A DNA stretch of 64,000 nucleotides from Alteromonas sp. 1_MG-2023 (GCF_030547075.1 NZ_JAUOQH010000022.1:1-64000); one strand, 5' to 3'; shown: positions 49,171-57,816, counted from the first letter of the stretch. A program made the numbers and translations. Notes: a model not told the origin generated them from the letters alone.

Positions 49171-50238
49171 GTGAGCCGTCAAACCCAAGCCATTATTCAC
49201 GCTGATGCTATTTTAAGTAACTTCAAACTATTAGCAGAATTAGCCCCCAAAAGCCGTTCGATGGCGGTGGTAAAAGCAGATGCTTATGGGCATGGTGCAG
49301 TTAACATTTCTCGTATTTTACAACATGTATCACCACGCTTTGCAGTGGCTATTATTGAAGAAGCTATCGCATTAAGAGATGCGGGAATTAAAGCGCCGAT
49401 TGTGGTGCTAGAAGGAGCGCATCAGGCCAAAGAGTGCGCCATGGCTGCAGCGCATGGTTGTATTTTGGTTATGCACAATCAAGCACAACTAGAATGGATG
49501 TTAGCCTGCCCCGAAGACTACCGGCCCACCATTTGGTTAAAAGCTGACAGTGGTATGCACCGTTTGGGTTTTGCGCTAAACACATTACCAAGTATTGCTG
49601 AGCAATATGCACCGCTTATTACACCAGACACCGTGTTAGTTACTCATTTAGCCTGTGCTGATGACACCAACAATGACTTCACACAGAAGCAACTCAGTGA
49701 GTTTTCACAGGTTGCTAGTCAGCTAGGGCTTTCTGTCAGTATTGCTAACTCTCCGGCGACCATCGAGTGGCCGAAAAGTCGTGGCGATTGGAATCGTTTA
49801 GGTATTGCGATTTATGGCGGCCAGCCGAGTACGGCTAACATCGCTTTGGCACCTACTATGACCCTTCGCTCTAGTATTATTGCTCTTCGCGATGTACCCA
49901 AGGGAGAATCGGTTGGCTACGGTCAAAATTGGGTGGCGCAGCAAGACAGTCGAATTGCTACGGTAGGCATTGGTTATGCTGATGGTTATCCTCGTCATTG
50001 CCCTAACGGCACGCCAGTTGCGGTTAACGGCCTGCGCGCTTGCCTAGCAGGGCGAGTGTCTATGGACATGATCACCATCGATGTTACTCATCTTTCGAAC
50101 GTGAATATTGGCGATAGAGTAGAGCTTTGGGGCGAGCATGTGCCTATTAATGAGGTAGCTGAAGCGGCAGGAAGCATAGATTACGAATTGCTAACTCGTA
50201 TTTCAGCTCGAGTGCCTCGCATTGTGAAATATCGCTAA
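49171..50238 (+). CDS. alr: Alanine racemase
   Basis: A 355-residue PLP enzyme interconverting L- and D-alanine, for peptidoglycan. The PLP lysine is in AVVKADAYGHGA (about residue 36), the catalytic tyrosine in GESVGYGQNWV (about 255), and the C-terminal domain has GRVSMDMITIDVT. The start is GTG at 49171 with AAGGA about 13 bases upstream, a long spacing. It is divergent from murQ and downstream of no operon partner. Confidence 0.95.
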   Translation: MSRQTQAIIHADAILSNFKLLAELAPKSRSMAVVKADAYGHGAVNISRILQHVSPRFAVAIIEEAIALRDAGIKAPIVVLEGAHQAKECAMAAAHGCILVMHNQAQLEWMLACPEDYRPTIWLKADSGMHRLGFALNTLPSIAEQYAPLITPDTVLVTHLACADDTNNDFTQKQLSEFSQVASQLGLSVSIANSPATIEWPKSRGDWNRLGIAIYGGQPSTANIALAPTMTLRSSIIALRDVPKGESVGYGQNWVAQQDSRIATVGIGYADGYPRHCPNGTPVAVNGLRACLAGRVSMDMITIDVTHLSNVNIGDRVELWGEHVPINEVAEAAGSIDYELLTRISARVPRIVKYR

Positions 50239-50404
50239 TGTTTACAACATTTTACAGTTTTGTAAATATGCTGATGGATGAGTATTCACCGAAACAATGA
50301 GGTGTTTGAGCTGACTCTGTGCCTATACTAGAACCCCATATACAGGATTGAGGTGAATAATTCATCTTCGACTGTTATGGGTATATCACGTAAGTGAGGT
50401 TTGT

Positions 50405-50491
50405 ATGCGTACTTCGTTTTCTCGCCCTAGGGTGAATCGAGGACTAGTAAGTCGACCGTTTAAGCCTGTACAGAAAAAAGCAGTAGGGTAG
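50405..50491 (+). CDS. Candidate 28-residue highly basic peptide
   Basis: An ATG with GAGG 5 bases upstream opens a 28-codon frame ending in TAG. The product (start MRTSFSRPRVNRG, end KPVQKKAVG) has five Arg and three Lys and no acidic residue. A strong terminator follows 36 bases after the stop. Coding status is not proved: good RBS, position and terminator support it, while the short length and lack of any recognised family count against. It might also be a leader peptide or part of a non-coding RNA. Confidence 0.5.
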   Translation: MRTSFSRPRVNRGLVSRPFKPVQKKAVG

Positions 50492-50527
50492 CGACCAGGA
50501 TACAAAGCGTTACGTTAGAAATAACAT

Positions 50528-50559
50528 AAAAACCCGGCATTAACATGGCCGGGTTTTTT
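50528..50559. terminator. Bidirectional terminator before the YitT gene
   Basis: Stem AAAACCCGGC / GCCGGGTTTT with loop ATTAACATG, A-rich on the left and seven T on the right. It can serve the small plus-strand unit and the minus-strand YitT gene. Confidence 0.88.
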
Positions 50560-50588
50560 ACGTTTAGGGAAAGCGAAAAGATAGCAGT

Positions 50589-51278
50589 TTAGTTATTTTG
50601 CGCGTGTAAATTGGTATTAACGGCTGGGCTAGTTACCCCGTTTTGTGCGTTTTTGCCTTGTGGGGCTTCAAGATTTTTTTTTGCCGGAATATAACGTTCT
50701 GGGCGGTGATTAAGCGATATCACCATATTCAAGCAAAACGCAGCCAAAATAGAAATTAGCACCAAAGGCCAAGGAATAAAGAAGAGACCACAAAGTAAAA
50801 TTACGCTGTCTACCGTTAGCTGAAACGTACCTGCGCGAATATTAAATCGTGATTGCAGATAAAAGGCCACAATACCTAATCCGCCTAAACTCGAGCTATG
50901 TCTGAACATTATTAGCATACCTACACCAATAAGCAGACCGCCTAAAATGGCTGCAAAAATAGGGTTAATGCTAGTAATATCAATAAATGCAGGAATTTGT
51001 TCGGTCAGAACAGAAACAGTGGTGACCGAAATAAAGGTGTTCAATGTGAAACGCTTACTAATACGGGTCCACGCTAGAGTGTAAAAGGGCACGTTGATTA
51101 GGAAAAACAACACACCGAAATCTATATCAATTGCGTATGTACCCAGCAGCGCAATGCCGGCGGCTCCGCCAATCATGAGATCTTGAGATTGGAATAGGAA
51201 AACACCAAATGCCACAAATAACCCCGCACTAACTAATGCAAAGATATCTTCGATAACACTGTGATTTGAGTTTTGCAT
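50589..51278 (-). CDS. YitT-family membrane protein
   Basis: A 229-residue inner-membrane protein of the YitT family, with five to six hydrophobic helices in the first 200 residues. Segments include SQDLMIGGAAGIALLG, LFFLINVPFYTLAW and HSSSLGGLGIVAFYLQSRF. The hydrophilic tail is rich in Asn and Gln. Family function is unknown. The ribosome-binding site before the ATG at 51278 is weak. Confidence 0.82.
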   Translation of the reverse strand: MQNSNHSVIEDIFALVSAGLFVAFGVFLFQSQDLMIGGAAGIALLGTYAIDIDFGVLFFLINVPFYTLAWTRISKRFTLNTFISVTTVSVLTEQIPAFIDITSINPIFAAILGGLLIGVGMLIMFRHSSSLGGLGIVAFYLQSRFNIRAGTFQLTVDSVILLCGLFFIPWPLVLISILAAFCLNMVISLNHRPERYIPAKKNLEAPQGKNAQNGVTSPAVNTNLHAQNN

Positions 51279-51492
51279 AAGAGGCGATTCTTAGTTAATA
51301 AGACACGCTGTAATTATACGTTTACATCGAAGGGGTATACAGAATTGTAGTCAGATAACCGAGTACATTTAAAAACCAATGGTACGCTTAGCTTTACGAC
51401 TTTTAACCGCAGGGTAAACGGTAAGTTGCTGATTTGTAAACGCTGCACCATTTATGAACGATATCAGAGGGCAGAGCCAATCCGACCATGGC

Positions 51493-51804
51493 TTACTCCA
51501 CTATGGAATACACTACGATGTCTTGCCTATTAAATTCAACTCGGCAATGCATGTAACCGAAGTTTAGTGGGCTATACGCGACTATACGGCTACCAACAGC
51601 CAAAAACTCAGTATCCCATACCAACAAGTTCGTGGTGCTAAGTTGGCGCTCAACACTATTTTTCGATACTCCAGGCGTGAAGTTATCGCATAAATAGATA
51701 ACTTCTTTTCTGGCTTCGAGCCCGTAAAACGCAGTCGCAATTAACACTGCAATGGCGAATATAGCCACAATGTCAGTAATGATAGAACGTTTCATGGGGG
51801 ACAA
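51493..51804 (-). CDS. Small membrane-anchored protein of unknown function
   Basis: A 103-residue protein with one N-terminal hydrophobic helix (ITDIVAIFAIAVLIATAFYGL) and a roughly 70-residue outside domain with two Cys. I do not recognise a family. TTG at 51804 has GGAGA 6 bases upstream and is preferred; ATG 51795 would be 15 bases from that site. The neighbouring VOC gene ends 33 bases upstream on the same strand, so the two may be co-transcribed. Confidence 0.6.
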   Translation of the reverse strand: MSPMKRSIITDIVAIFAIAVLIATAFYGLEARKEVIYLCDNFTPGVSKNSVERQLSTTNLLVWDTEFLAVGSRIVAYSPLNFGYMHCRVEFNRQDIVVYSIVE

Positions 51805-51836
51805 AACAAATCTCCAGAAGGTGCTAGTACACCGAA

Positions 51837-52235
51837 TTAATTAAGGTCAGCTGGTGCGGGTTGTAATAAATCCCACTTGTTACCAAAACAATCTTTAAAA
51901 ATGGCTACTGTGCCATAGGCTTCTTCCCGGGGCGTTTCTAAAAATTCAACACCCTTAGCGCACATTGAATGGTGATCGCGCCAGAAGTCGTCGGTATGTA
52001 AAATCATAAAAACCTTACTTCCCGCTTGCTTGCCTATCAGCGCTTTGTCGTCGGATTTTGCTTTAGACAGTAATAACGACGTTGAACTTCCTTTCGGGGT
52101 AACTAAAACAAACCGAGCGCCTTCTCCTTTATCTCTGTCTTCGGTAAGCGAGAAATTAAGGGTTTGCGTGAAATAGGCAATAGCGGTGTCGTAATTGTCT
52201 ACAAGGAAGGTAATAGCTGAAATGTGATGCTGCAT
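51837..52235 (-). CDS. VOC-superfamily (glyoxalase-like) protein
   Basis: A 132-residue VOC protein: MQHHISAITFLVDNYDTAIAYFTQTLNF at the start, GEGARFVLVTPKG and VAIFKDCFGNKWDLLQP at the end. Potential metal-binding residues are the N-terminal His and the late Asp/Trp region; the usual Glu of metal-binding members is not obvious. The reaction is unknown. It lies upstream of the small membrane protein gene. Confidence 0.85.
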   Translation of the reverse strand: MQHHISAITFLVDNYDTAIAYFTQTLNFSLTEDRDKGEGARFVLVTPKGSSTSLLLSKAKSDDKALIGKQAGSKVFMILHTDDFWRDHHSMCAKGVEFLETPREEAYGTVAIFKDCFGNKWDLLQPAPADLN

Positions 52236-52453
52236 AGAATCTTGTTTTACTGAAATTTTGTGAAATATTACCGACTATTTAACGCAAATGAAATGTGCTT
52301 CATCGACAAACGCGCTTTACATATTTCGATTACGACAATGATCTTTTTGTAAGGTTCACTCTATAAAATTTGTATTGAAGGAATATATATCACGGTAATG
52401 GTTTCCATGATGGAGTGCATCACATTGTGAGTAAATTGACATTAGGACAAGGA

Positions 52454-53572
52454 ATGAACAGACAACTTCCACTACTTTCCTTAGCTGTGCTTCTTGGCTG
52501 CAATACGCAAACAGTAAAGGCGGACGAACTGCCCTTTACCTTAAGCGGCCATGTGCGGGTTAACTATGGTCACCAAGACTGGCAACTGCCTGAATTCAGA
52601 GATGGATTTGAATTCGAATCTATTAAACTGGGGGTTTCGGGAGAGTCTGACCAGTTTAGTTACAAAGCAGAATATCGATGGTATGAGAATACCGATTTCG
52701 ACACAATTCGTTTTGCAGATCTTACTTACCACTGGGATGAATCGACGGACATTACTGCGGGTATCACCCAAACCCCTTTCGGCTTACAGCCATTTGGTTC
52801 AAATAACTTCTGGTTTTCAGTCAATTACTACTTAGGCTTCGAAGACGATTATGAAGCTGGTATCAAGATAAATCATGATTACGGTAATTGGGACTTTCAA
52901 GCCGCTTACTTTATGAATGACGAATATAACGATGCCGCTGAATTCGGTCGGTACTCATTTGATGTGGCTGATGATGGTGAGTTTCGAAACCAAGAAGATG
53001 GCCAGTACAATTTACGTGCAAATTACACGGCAAAATTCTTCCCGAGAAGTACTACCGATATTGGCGTGTCGTATCAGTATGGCGATATCTTAAATTTAGA
53101 TACATTGGATGAAGGTGACATGACAGCTTACGCTGTGCACGTTCGTCACCAACAAGGTGATTTCAAAGTTGAGCTACAATACATCGATTACGAGTACGAC
53201 TTAGCGGCACCTGAAGGGCAAGCGACTGACCGAGTCTCTCTGTCTGCATTTACCTTTCCTTTTTTAGCCGCGGCAGATGGCTCAACTTACTCAGCGAATT
53301 TGGTGTATTCCGTTCCTTATAAATTCACTCACATAGAATCACTCACGTGTTATACCGAATACAGTGTGGCTCAGGGCGATGAAGCATCAGGGAAAGATTC
53401 ATCGCAGTGGATAAATGGCTGTAGTTTTGGATGGGATAAACTGTTTGTTTACGTAGATAGTATTCAAGGGAAAAATATGTGGTTTTCAGGTGGGCCAGGC
53501 GTAGGGTTAGACCTAGGTGGCCGCCAAGAAACAACACACAGATTGAATATTAATTTAGGTATCTATTTCTAA
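52454..53572 (+). CDS. Outer-membrane porin, phosphate-selective-porin-like
   Basis: A 372-residue beta-barrel porin with a signal peptide (MNRQLPLLSLAVLLGCNTQTVKADE). The barrel shows repeated aromatic-girdle strands (for example FSYKAEYRWYE, WDFQAAYFMN, LNINLGIYF) and ends in Phe. It resembles the OprO/P-type porin group. AGGA precedes ATG 52454 by 6 bases; a GTG at 52415 in the same frame would spoil the signal peptide. The periplasmic binding protein follows 9 bases later, so the pair probably forms one uptake unit. Confidence 0.82.
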   Translation: MNRQLPLLSLAVLLGCNTQTVKADELPFTLSGHVRVNYGHQDWQLPEFRDGFEFESIKLGVSGESDQFSYKAEYRWYENTDFDTIRFADLTYHWDESTDITAGITQTPFGLQPFGSNNFWFSVNYYLGFEDDYEAGIKINHDYGNWDFQAAYFMNDEYNDAAEFGRYSFDVADDGEFRNQEDGQYNLRANYTAKFFPRSTTDIGVSYQYGDILNLDTLDEGDMTAYAVHVRHQQGDFKVELQYIDYEYDLAAPEGQATDRVSLSAFTFPFLAAADGSTYSANLVYSVPYKFTHIESLTCYTEYSVAQGDEASGKDSSQWINGCSFGWDKLFVYVDSIQGKNMWFSGGPGVGLDLGGRQETTHRLNINLGIYF

Positions 53573-53581
53573 GGGAAGATT

Positions 53582-54379
53582 ATGCGTTTATTAGCTATTT
53601 TTACACTACTTTTGACGTTAGTCCCACTGCAAAGTTGGGGGCATGCGTGGCTAAAAATTAAGATTGCTACCACCGAATATGCGCCTTACACCTCTTCAGA
53701 AATGGAGCATAACGGCTATATTAATCACATTATCTCTCAAGCGTTTTTAGAAACGGGTGTGGTCGTTGAATTTGTTTCGATGCCTTGGGATGAAGCAGTA
53801 GAAGCCACATTGAATGGTGAATTCGATGCCCTTTCATATGGTAACTTTGTACGTGCTAGAGGCGAGAAATTCTGGCATAGCGATCCTATCACAGCAGAGA
53901 GCCTGGTTTTCTATGTTAATACTAAATCTGACCTAGACACATGGTCGAATTTTGATGAACTTAAAAGTAAGAAAATGGGTGTAACGGAAGGCTATTTATA
54001 CAATAACGAGTTGGCTAGTTATATTAAAAATACCCCCTCAGTAACGACTTACGCTACAGACAAAGAAAATTTAGAGGCATTAGTAAGCGGTGAAATAGAC
54101 TTATTTCCAATAGATGATCTTACTGGCTGGTACTTGCTTCAACGAGACTTCACAGCAGAGCAGCGCCAAGCCGTGATGCCGATTAAACCGTTTATTTCCA
54201 CAGTAACCACGCATTTGCTAGTGGCAAAGGGGCGAAACGACGACAGGTTGCTTATTGAGTTATTCAACAAAGGCTTAGAAGAACTCACATTGGATGGCAA
54301 GCTCACCCGCTTCAAACGGTTGTTAAAAAACGGCTTTTACCAAGATCCTAAAAAACCTGTGAATTTTGATAGACGCTAG
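53582..54379 (+). CDS. Periplasmic solute-binding protein, family 3-like
   Basis: A 265-residue SBP_bac_3-type protein with a signal peptide ending near SWGHA. The fold is two lobes: IKIATTEYAPYTSSEMEHNGYINHII and VSMPWDEAVEATLNGEFDAL, then SLVFYVNT and the second lobe with GVTEGYLYNNEL and IDLFPIDDLTGWYLL. Such proteins bind amino acids or other small solutes. No permease or ATPase genes are adjacent, so it may serve a distant transporter or a sensor instead. Probably co-transcribed with the porin 9 bases upstream. Confidence 0.85.
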   Translation: MRLLAIFTLLLTLVPLQSWGHAWLKIKIATTEYAPYTSSEMEHNGYINHIISQAFLETGVVVEFVSMPWDEAVEATLNGEFDALSYGNFVRARGEKFWHSDPITAESLVFYVNTKSDLDTWSNFDELKSKKMGVTEGYLYNNELASYIKNTPSVTTYATDKENLEALVSGEIDLFPIDDLTGWYLLQRDFTAEQRQAVMPIKPFISTVTTHLLVAKGRNDDRLLIELFNKGLEELTLDGKLTRFKRLLKNGFYQDPKKPVNFDRR

Positions 54380-54420
54380 TGCGGGTTCTATCTCAATCGA
54401 GCTATAGCCCTTATTACAGA

Positions 54421-54490
54421 GCGAGTCCCAAGAAGTGAGTCCTAGGAAGCGTGTCATAAGAAGTGAGTCCTAGGAAGCGAGTGACAAAGA
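54421..54490. repeat. Five-unit 14-bp tandem repeat after the binding-protein gene
   Basis: Units of GYGAGTCCTAGGAA type at 54421, 54435, 54449, 54463 and 54477. Units 2 and 4 are identical; together with their flanks they make a 22-bp perfect direct repeat at 54430 and 54458. It begins 41 bases after the stop and precedes the terminator, so it should be transcribed. Confidence 0.8.
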
Positions 54491-54526
54491 GCAACTGAGC
54501 GACTTTTTTAACTGTTATAATGATTG

Positions 54527-54552
54527 AAAGGAGAGCTTGCTCTCCTTTTTTT
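54527..54552 (+). terminator. Rho-independent terminator for the porin/binding-protein unit
   Basis: 9-bp stem AAAGGAGAG / CTCTCCTTT with loop CTTG, followed by T tract. It lies 147 bases after the stop. Confidence 0.85.
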
Positions 54553-54734
54553 ATGCGCTAAAACTTTTATATAATAAATAGTTACACGCTTAGTAGACCA
54601 AAGATATAAGGAAAATTTCCAAAGCGGATATATACTTCACGCGTCCAGAGTATGCTAAATGAAAAGTCTGCCGATGTACTTTTCAATTTTGCCAAACATC
54701 TTGTTAAGGCAGCATTTAAACAGTGAGAGTGTAG

Positions 54735-56126
54735 ATGTATACGTGTAGTAGTATGAATGGGTGGTTAAACCCAGTTAAGAATGTAGCTTTCAATCTTGCT
54801 TTATATCTTTTATTACCCTGCACGGTAATAGCTGCTTTGGCAGGGCTTTGTGCTAATGCCAACGCAGAAAATATTTCAAGTTCTAACCTAGAGTCTTCTC
54901 AGCCCACATTCGATATTAGCGGCTCTTTCAGGCTCAAATACGAGCATCTGAATAACCCTATTTTTCCTTCTTCTAGTGAAGACCGGGCACAAGTCAATCG
55001 CCGAATTTCATCTCGCCTATTAGTGAAAGCCGAAGCGAATTGGGACGTATTTAATGTTACTGCTGAACTTGCAGACTCACGCGCGTGGTTAGACGATAAC
55101 GACCCCACATTAACGTCTTCCCAAGTGAATACGCTAGAACCATTGCAGTTCTTTGCTCGCTATACCCCAAAAAATACGATTGCTGCCGATGAAAGTGGAT
55201 TGAAATCCATAACGGCAGGGCGAGTCACGTTCGACCATGGTTCTCGTCGACTAATTGGGCAAGGCGTATATCGAAATACAAAAAATGCCTTCGACGGTGT
55301 ATTGGTAGACTGGACGGTAAGCGAGTGGAACGTTCGTGGTTTCTACTTATTGCCAGTAAGCCGATTACCCACGGATAGCGGAGCTGTGGCCGATGCCGAC
55401 CGCGCTTTTGATAAAAGCTACAGTGAGCGGAAGTTTTTTGGCCTATATGTTACCTCGCCTGATAACAATGTGAAGGTGCACAGCTACTGGTTAAAAGAAG
55501 AAGACTCGGCAAAGCTTGCTACGAAAAACCGCGACCTTTACACCTTGGGTGTCGACTACACCAAACCTTTTGCCGATACATGGAAAGCCAATGTGGAAGT
55601 GATTGGGCAAACCGGAACCTCGCATCAAACCGCAAGTGCAAGTGACACCGCTGAATTAGACGTAGAAAGCTGGATGGTGCACGCTAATTTGGGTAAGAAA
55701 ATTACCGACTTTACCTTGCTACGTGGTGAAGTAGATGTAATAAGCGGTGACAATGACAGTACCGATAACACCATATCCGACTTCGATAGCCTTTACGGCG
55801 TAAGAAGGTTCGATTTTGGACCAACAGACGTTTACCAAGCTATGCCCCGTAGAAATTTAGTCACTGCAGGGGCGCGAAGCATAACCACACCCACTACCGA
55901 ACATAATATTATGGTGAGCTACAAGGCCATGTGGTATCAAAAAGCCCCAGAGTCTGTTGATAGCTTCATTGGTCATCAGTTAGAAGCAAGGTGGCGTTGG
56001 CAGGTAAAATCTTCACTACGACTTGCTATTGGTGCGGCCTATCTTTTGAAAGGGGATGGATTTGAGCGAGGGGATTACCCTGATGATAGCCAGTTTATGT
56101 TTACTGAAGCACTTTATACTTTCTAG
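54735..56126 (+). CDS. Alginate-export-type outer-membrane porin
   Basis: A 463-residue outer-membrane barrel of the alginate-export (AlgE-like) family. After a long signal region (hydrophobic core ALYLLLPCTVIAALAGLC, cleavage near NANAE) it has the family pattern: SFRLKYEHLNN, VTAELADSRAWLDDNDP, VNTLEPLQFFARY, ITAGRVTFDHGSRRLIGQGVYRNTKNAFDG. The C-terminal strand ends in Phe. Many such proteins outside alginate loci are general or polysaccharide channels, so the substrate is unknown. Another ATG 6 codons downstream is possible. The ribosome-binding site is weak. Confidence 0.85.
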   Translation: MYTCSSMNGWLNPVKNVAFNLALYLLLPCTVIAALAGLCANANAENISSSNLESSQPTFDISGSFRLKYEHLNNPIFPSSSEDRAQVNRRISSRLLVKAEANWDVFNVTAELADSRAWLDDNDPTLTSSQVNTLEPLQFFARYTPKNTIAADESGLKSITAGRVTFDHGSRRLIGQGVYRNTKNAFDGVLVDWTVSEWNVRGFYLLPVSRLPTDSGAVADADRAFDKSYSERKFFGLYVTSPDNNVKVHSYWLKEEDSAKLATKNRDLYTLGVDYTKPFADTWKANVEVIGQTGTSHQTASASDTAELDVESWMVHANLGKKITDFTLLRGEVDVISGDNDSTDNTISDFDSLYGVRRFDFGPTDVYQAMPRRNLVTAGARSITTPTTEHNIMVSYKAMWYQKAPESVDSFIGHQLEARWRWQVKSSLRLAIGAAYLLKGDGFERGDYPDDSQFMFTEALYTF

Positions 56127-56232
56127 TTTCTCATCCTATTTTCATGTTAACACTGCTGGAAGCTCGCAATTTTGCTGTGGGAATAGGTATACTCCGTAAC
56201 CGCTTTTAGCCGTTTGCGATTAAGGGAAAAGA

Positions 56233-57495
56233 TTGAGCGACAGCAATTCACTCACACATTATCAACGATTCATGCGCATGGTGCAGTTACTTGGCCCAGG
56301 TGTGTTAATGGCCACTGCTGCAGTTGGGGGAAGCCATCTTGTTGCTTCTACCCAAGCGGGCGCAAAATTTGGTTGGCAGCTGGTGGTACTTATTCTAGCG
56401 GTTAACATTTTAAAGTATCCTTTTTTCCGTGCAGGCGTTAGCTATACCATTAGCACTAGGCAAACCTTACAGTTCGGTTACCATAAAATGGGTAAGGGTT
56501 ATTTAATTGTGGCGTTGTGCTTAAATGCATTAGCCTCAGTGGTGAACGCCGCCGCCCTCCTGTTATTTGCTGCAAGTCTGTTGTCTTATTTTTTGCCTTT
56601 CAATGTCTCTATTGCTATCGCGTCGGCCGCTATTTTGGGCGCTATATTGTTCATATTACTAGCAGGGCATTTTGAAGCCCTTGAAGGGGTGGCAAAAGCT
56701 ATTATGGGCGTGTTGGTGTTGGCTACCGTTGCAGCCTTTTGCGCCGCAGTAGTGAATTTAGAACCCATGCCACCTAGCTTTGAATCGCCATCACCCTGGA
56801 CGCTAGCGACCGTTGGGTTTTTAGTGGTTACCATGGGGTGGATGCCCGCGCCAATAGAAATATCTAGCATCACGTCGTTGTGGTTAAAGCGCCAGTGCCA
56901 AAACCAACCTGTAACGCCGAAAAATGCCTTGTTCGACTTCAACCTAGGTTATGCGGTGACCACCATTCTAGCCCTGCTTTTCTTAGGCTTAGGCGCATTG
57001 GTATTACACGGAAGTGGCGAAACACTTGCAACAGGCGGCATAGGCTTTTCCCAACAATTAGTCAGCCTTTACGCCAATACTATTGGTGATTGGGCACACT
57101 GGCTTATTGCCGTGGTAGCCTTTCTTTGTATATTTGGGTCGGCGTTAACGGTTTACGATGGTTATGCTCGGGTTATCGCCGAAGCTATTTCATTGGTATT
57201 GCCAAAGAAAATGGCGCGTGACGCGGTATTTGTTCCCGTACTACTGGCTATGGCCGCCATTAGTTTTAGTATCGTACTGTTTTTCAAATCTGCACTGTTA
57301 GCCATGCTAGGCTTTGCCATGACGTTAGCTTTTGTTACCACCCCCATGTTTGCGTGGCTTAATCACCGTTTGGTAAAAAGCGCAGCGCTGCATGAAGACG
57401 CAAAAGCCAGTTGGTGGATTACATTACTTAGCTATGTTGGCTTAGTGTATTTGTTTGGATTTTTACTGTTATTTGTATGGTGGAAATGGGGCTAG
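56233..57495 (+). CDS. NRAMP-family-like transporter with altered metal-binding motifs
   Basis: A 420-residue inner-membrane transporter of about 11 helices with NRAMP-type organisation. Helix 1 carries LLGPGVLMATAAVGGSHLVAS, where metal-importing NRAMPs have the DPGN motif; here it reads VGGSH. Helix 6 has GWMPAPIEIS in place of the MPHN-type motif. The canonical Mn2+/Fe2+ site is thus missing, and the substrate could be something else. The start is TTG 56233 with AGGG 6-7 bases upstream. It follows the alginate-type porin by 106 bases. Confidence 0.82.
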   Translation: MSDSNSLTHYQRFMRMVQLLGPGVLMATAAVGGSHLVASTQAGAKFGWQLVVLILAVNILKYPFFRAGVSYTISTRQTLQFGYHKMGKGYLIVALCLNALASVVNAAALLLFAASLLSYFLPFNVSIAIASAAILGAILFILLAGHFEALEGVAKAIMGVLVLATVAAFCAAVVNLEPMPPSFESPSPWTLATVGFLVVTMGWMPAPIEISSITSLWLKRQCQNQPVTPKNALFDFNLGYAVTTILALLFLGLGALVLHGSGETLATGGIGFSQQLVSLYANTIGDWAHWLIAVVAFLCIFGSALTVYDGYARVIAEAISLVLPKKMARDAVFVPVLLAMAAISFSIVLFFKSALLAMLGFAMTLAFVTTPMFAWLNHRLVKSAALHEDAKASWWITLLSYVGLVYLFGFLLLFVWWKWG

Positions 57496-57562
57496 GCTGG
57501 AACTTAGGTTAGACTGGAGCTTAGGTTTGGCTAGGGTTGAGCTTTGACTAGGCTTGGTGCGT
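57495..57562. repeat. Degenerate 17-bp tandem repeat abutting the transporter stop
   Basis: Units start at 57495, 57512, 57529 and 57546, each opening GGCT or GACT and holding GGNNCTTAGGTT-like sequence. The first two match well; the later ones are degenerate. It starts on the last base of the stop codon and ends 4 bases before the next gene's 3' end. Confidence 0.55.
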
Positions 57563-57566
57563 CAAG

Positions 57567-57809
57567 TTACGATGGCGCGCGTTTTGTGAAGATAAGCACT
57601 ATTATCTGATATAGCACGTAAAAGCCTGTCAGTAGTGACACTAGCGCAATAATAGGGCTAAGAAGTAACCAACAAAGCACATAAAGAACAAGCCCGATTA
57701 CACCTTTTTCAGACGCTCTAGCAAATAAGTCTATGGCGCCTAATAGAAGCGCCGCTGCGCATAAAAGGCCTACTATTACGGTGGTAATAATTAACAGCGT
57801 GTTTTCCAC
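57567..57809 (-). CDS. Small membrane protein of unknown function
   Basis: An 80-residue protein made mostly of hydrophobic helices (TLLIITTVIVGLLCAAALLLGAI, VIGLVLYVLCWLLLSPIIALVSLL, FYVLYQIIVLIF). No family recognised. It starts 7 bases after the stop of the acetyltransferase gene upstream on the same strand, so the two are likely co-transcribed. Confidence 0.65.
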   Translation of the reverse strand: MENTLLIITTVIVGLLCAAALLLGAIDLFARASEKGVIGLVLYVLCWLLLSPIIALVSLLTGFYVLYQIIVLIFTKRAPS

Positions 57810-57816
57810 TTCTAAT

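Larger units (their letters stand above)
50239..50588. other. Intergenic region holding a candidate small gene and a terminator
   Basis: 350 bases between alr and the convergent YitT gene. They contain a TATACT box at 50323-50328, a 28-codon frame at 50405-50491 with a good ribosome-binding site, and a strong terminator at 50528-50559. This looks like a small independent transcription unit. Confidence 0.55.
54380..54734. other. Intergenic region with a 14-bp tandem repeat and a terminator
   Basis: 355 bases between the binding-protein gene and the alginate-export-type porin. They hold the five-unit 14-bp repeat, the terminator at 54527-54552, and about 180 bases of AT-rich leader with the next gene's promoter. 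No gene is seen. Confidence 0.6.

Noticed and set aside
48965..49174. 69-codon frame between murQ and alr
   Set aside because: Weak start context, no family, and its end overlaps the alr start codon.
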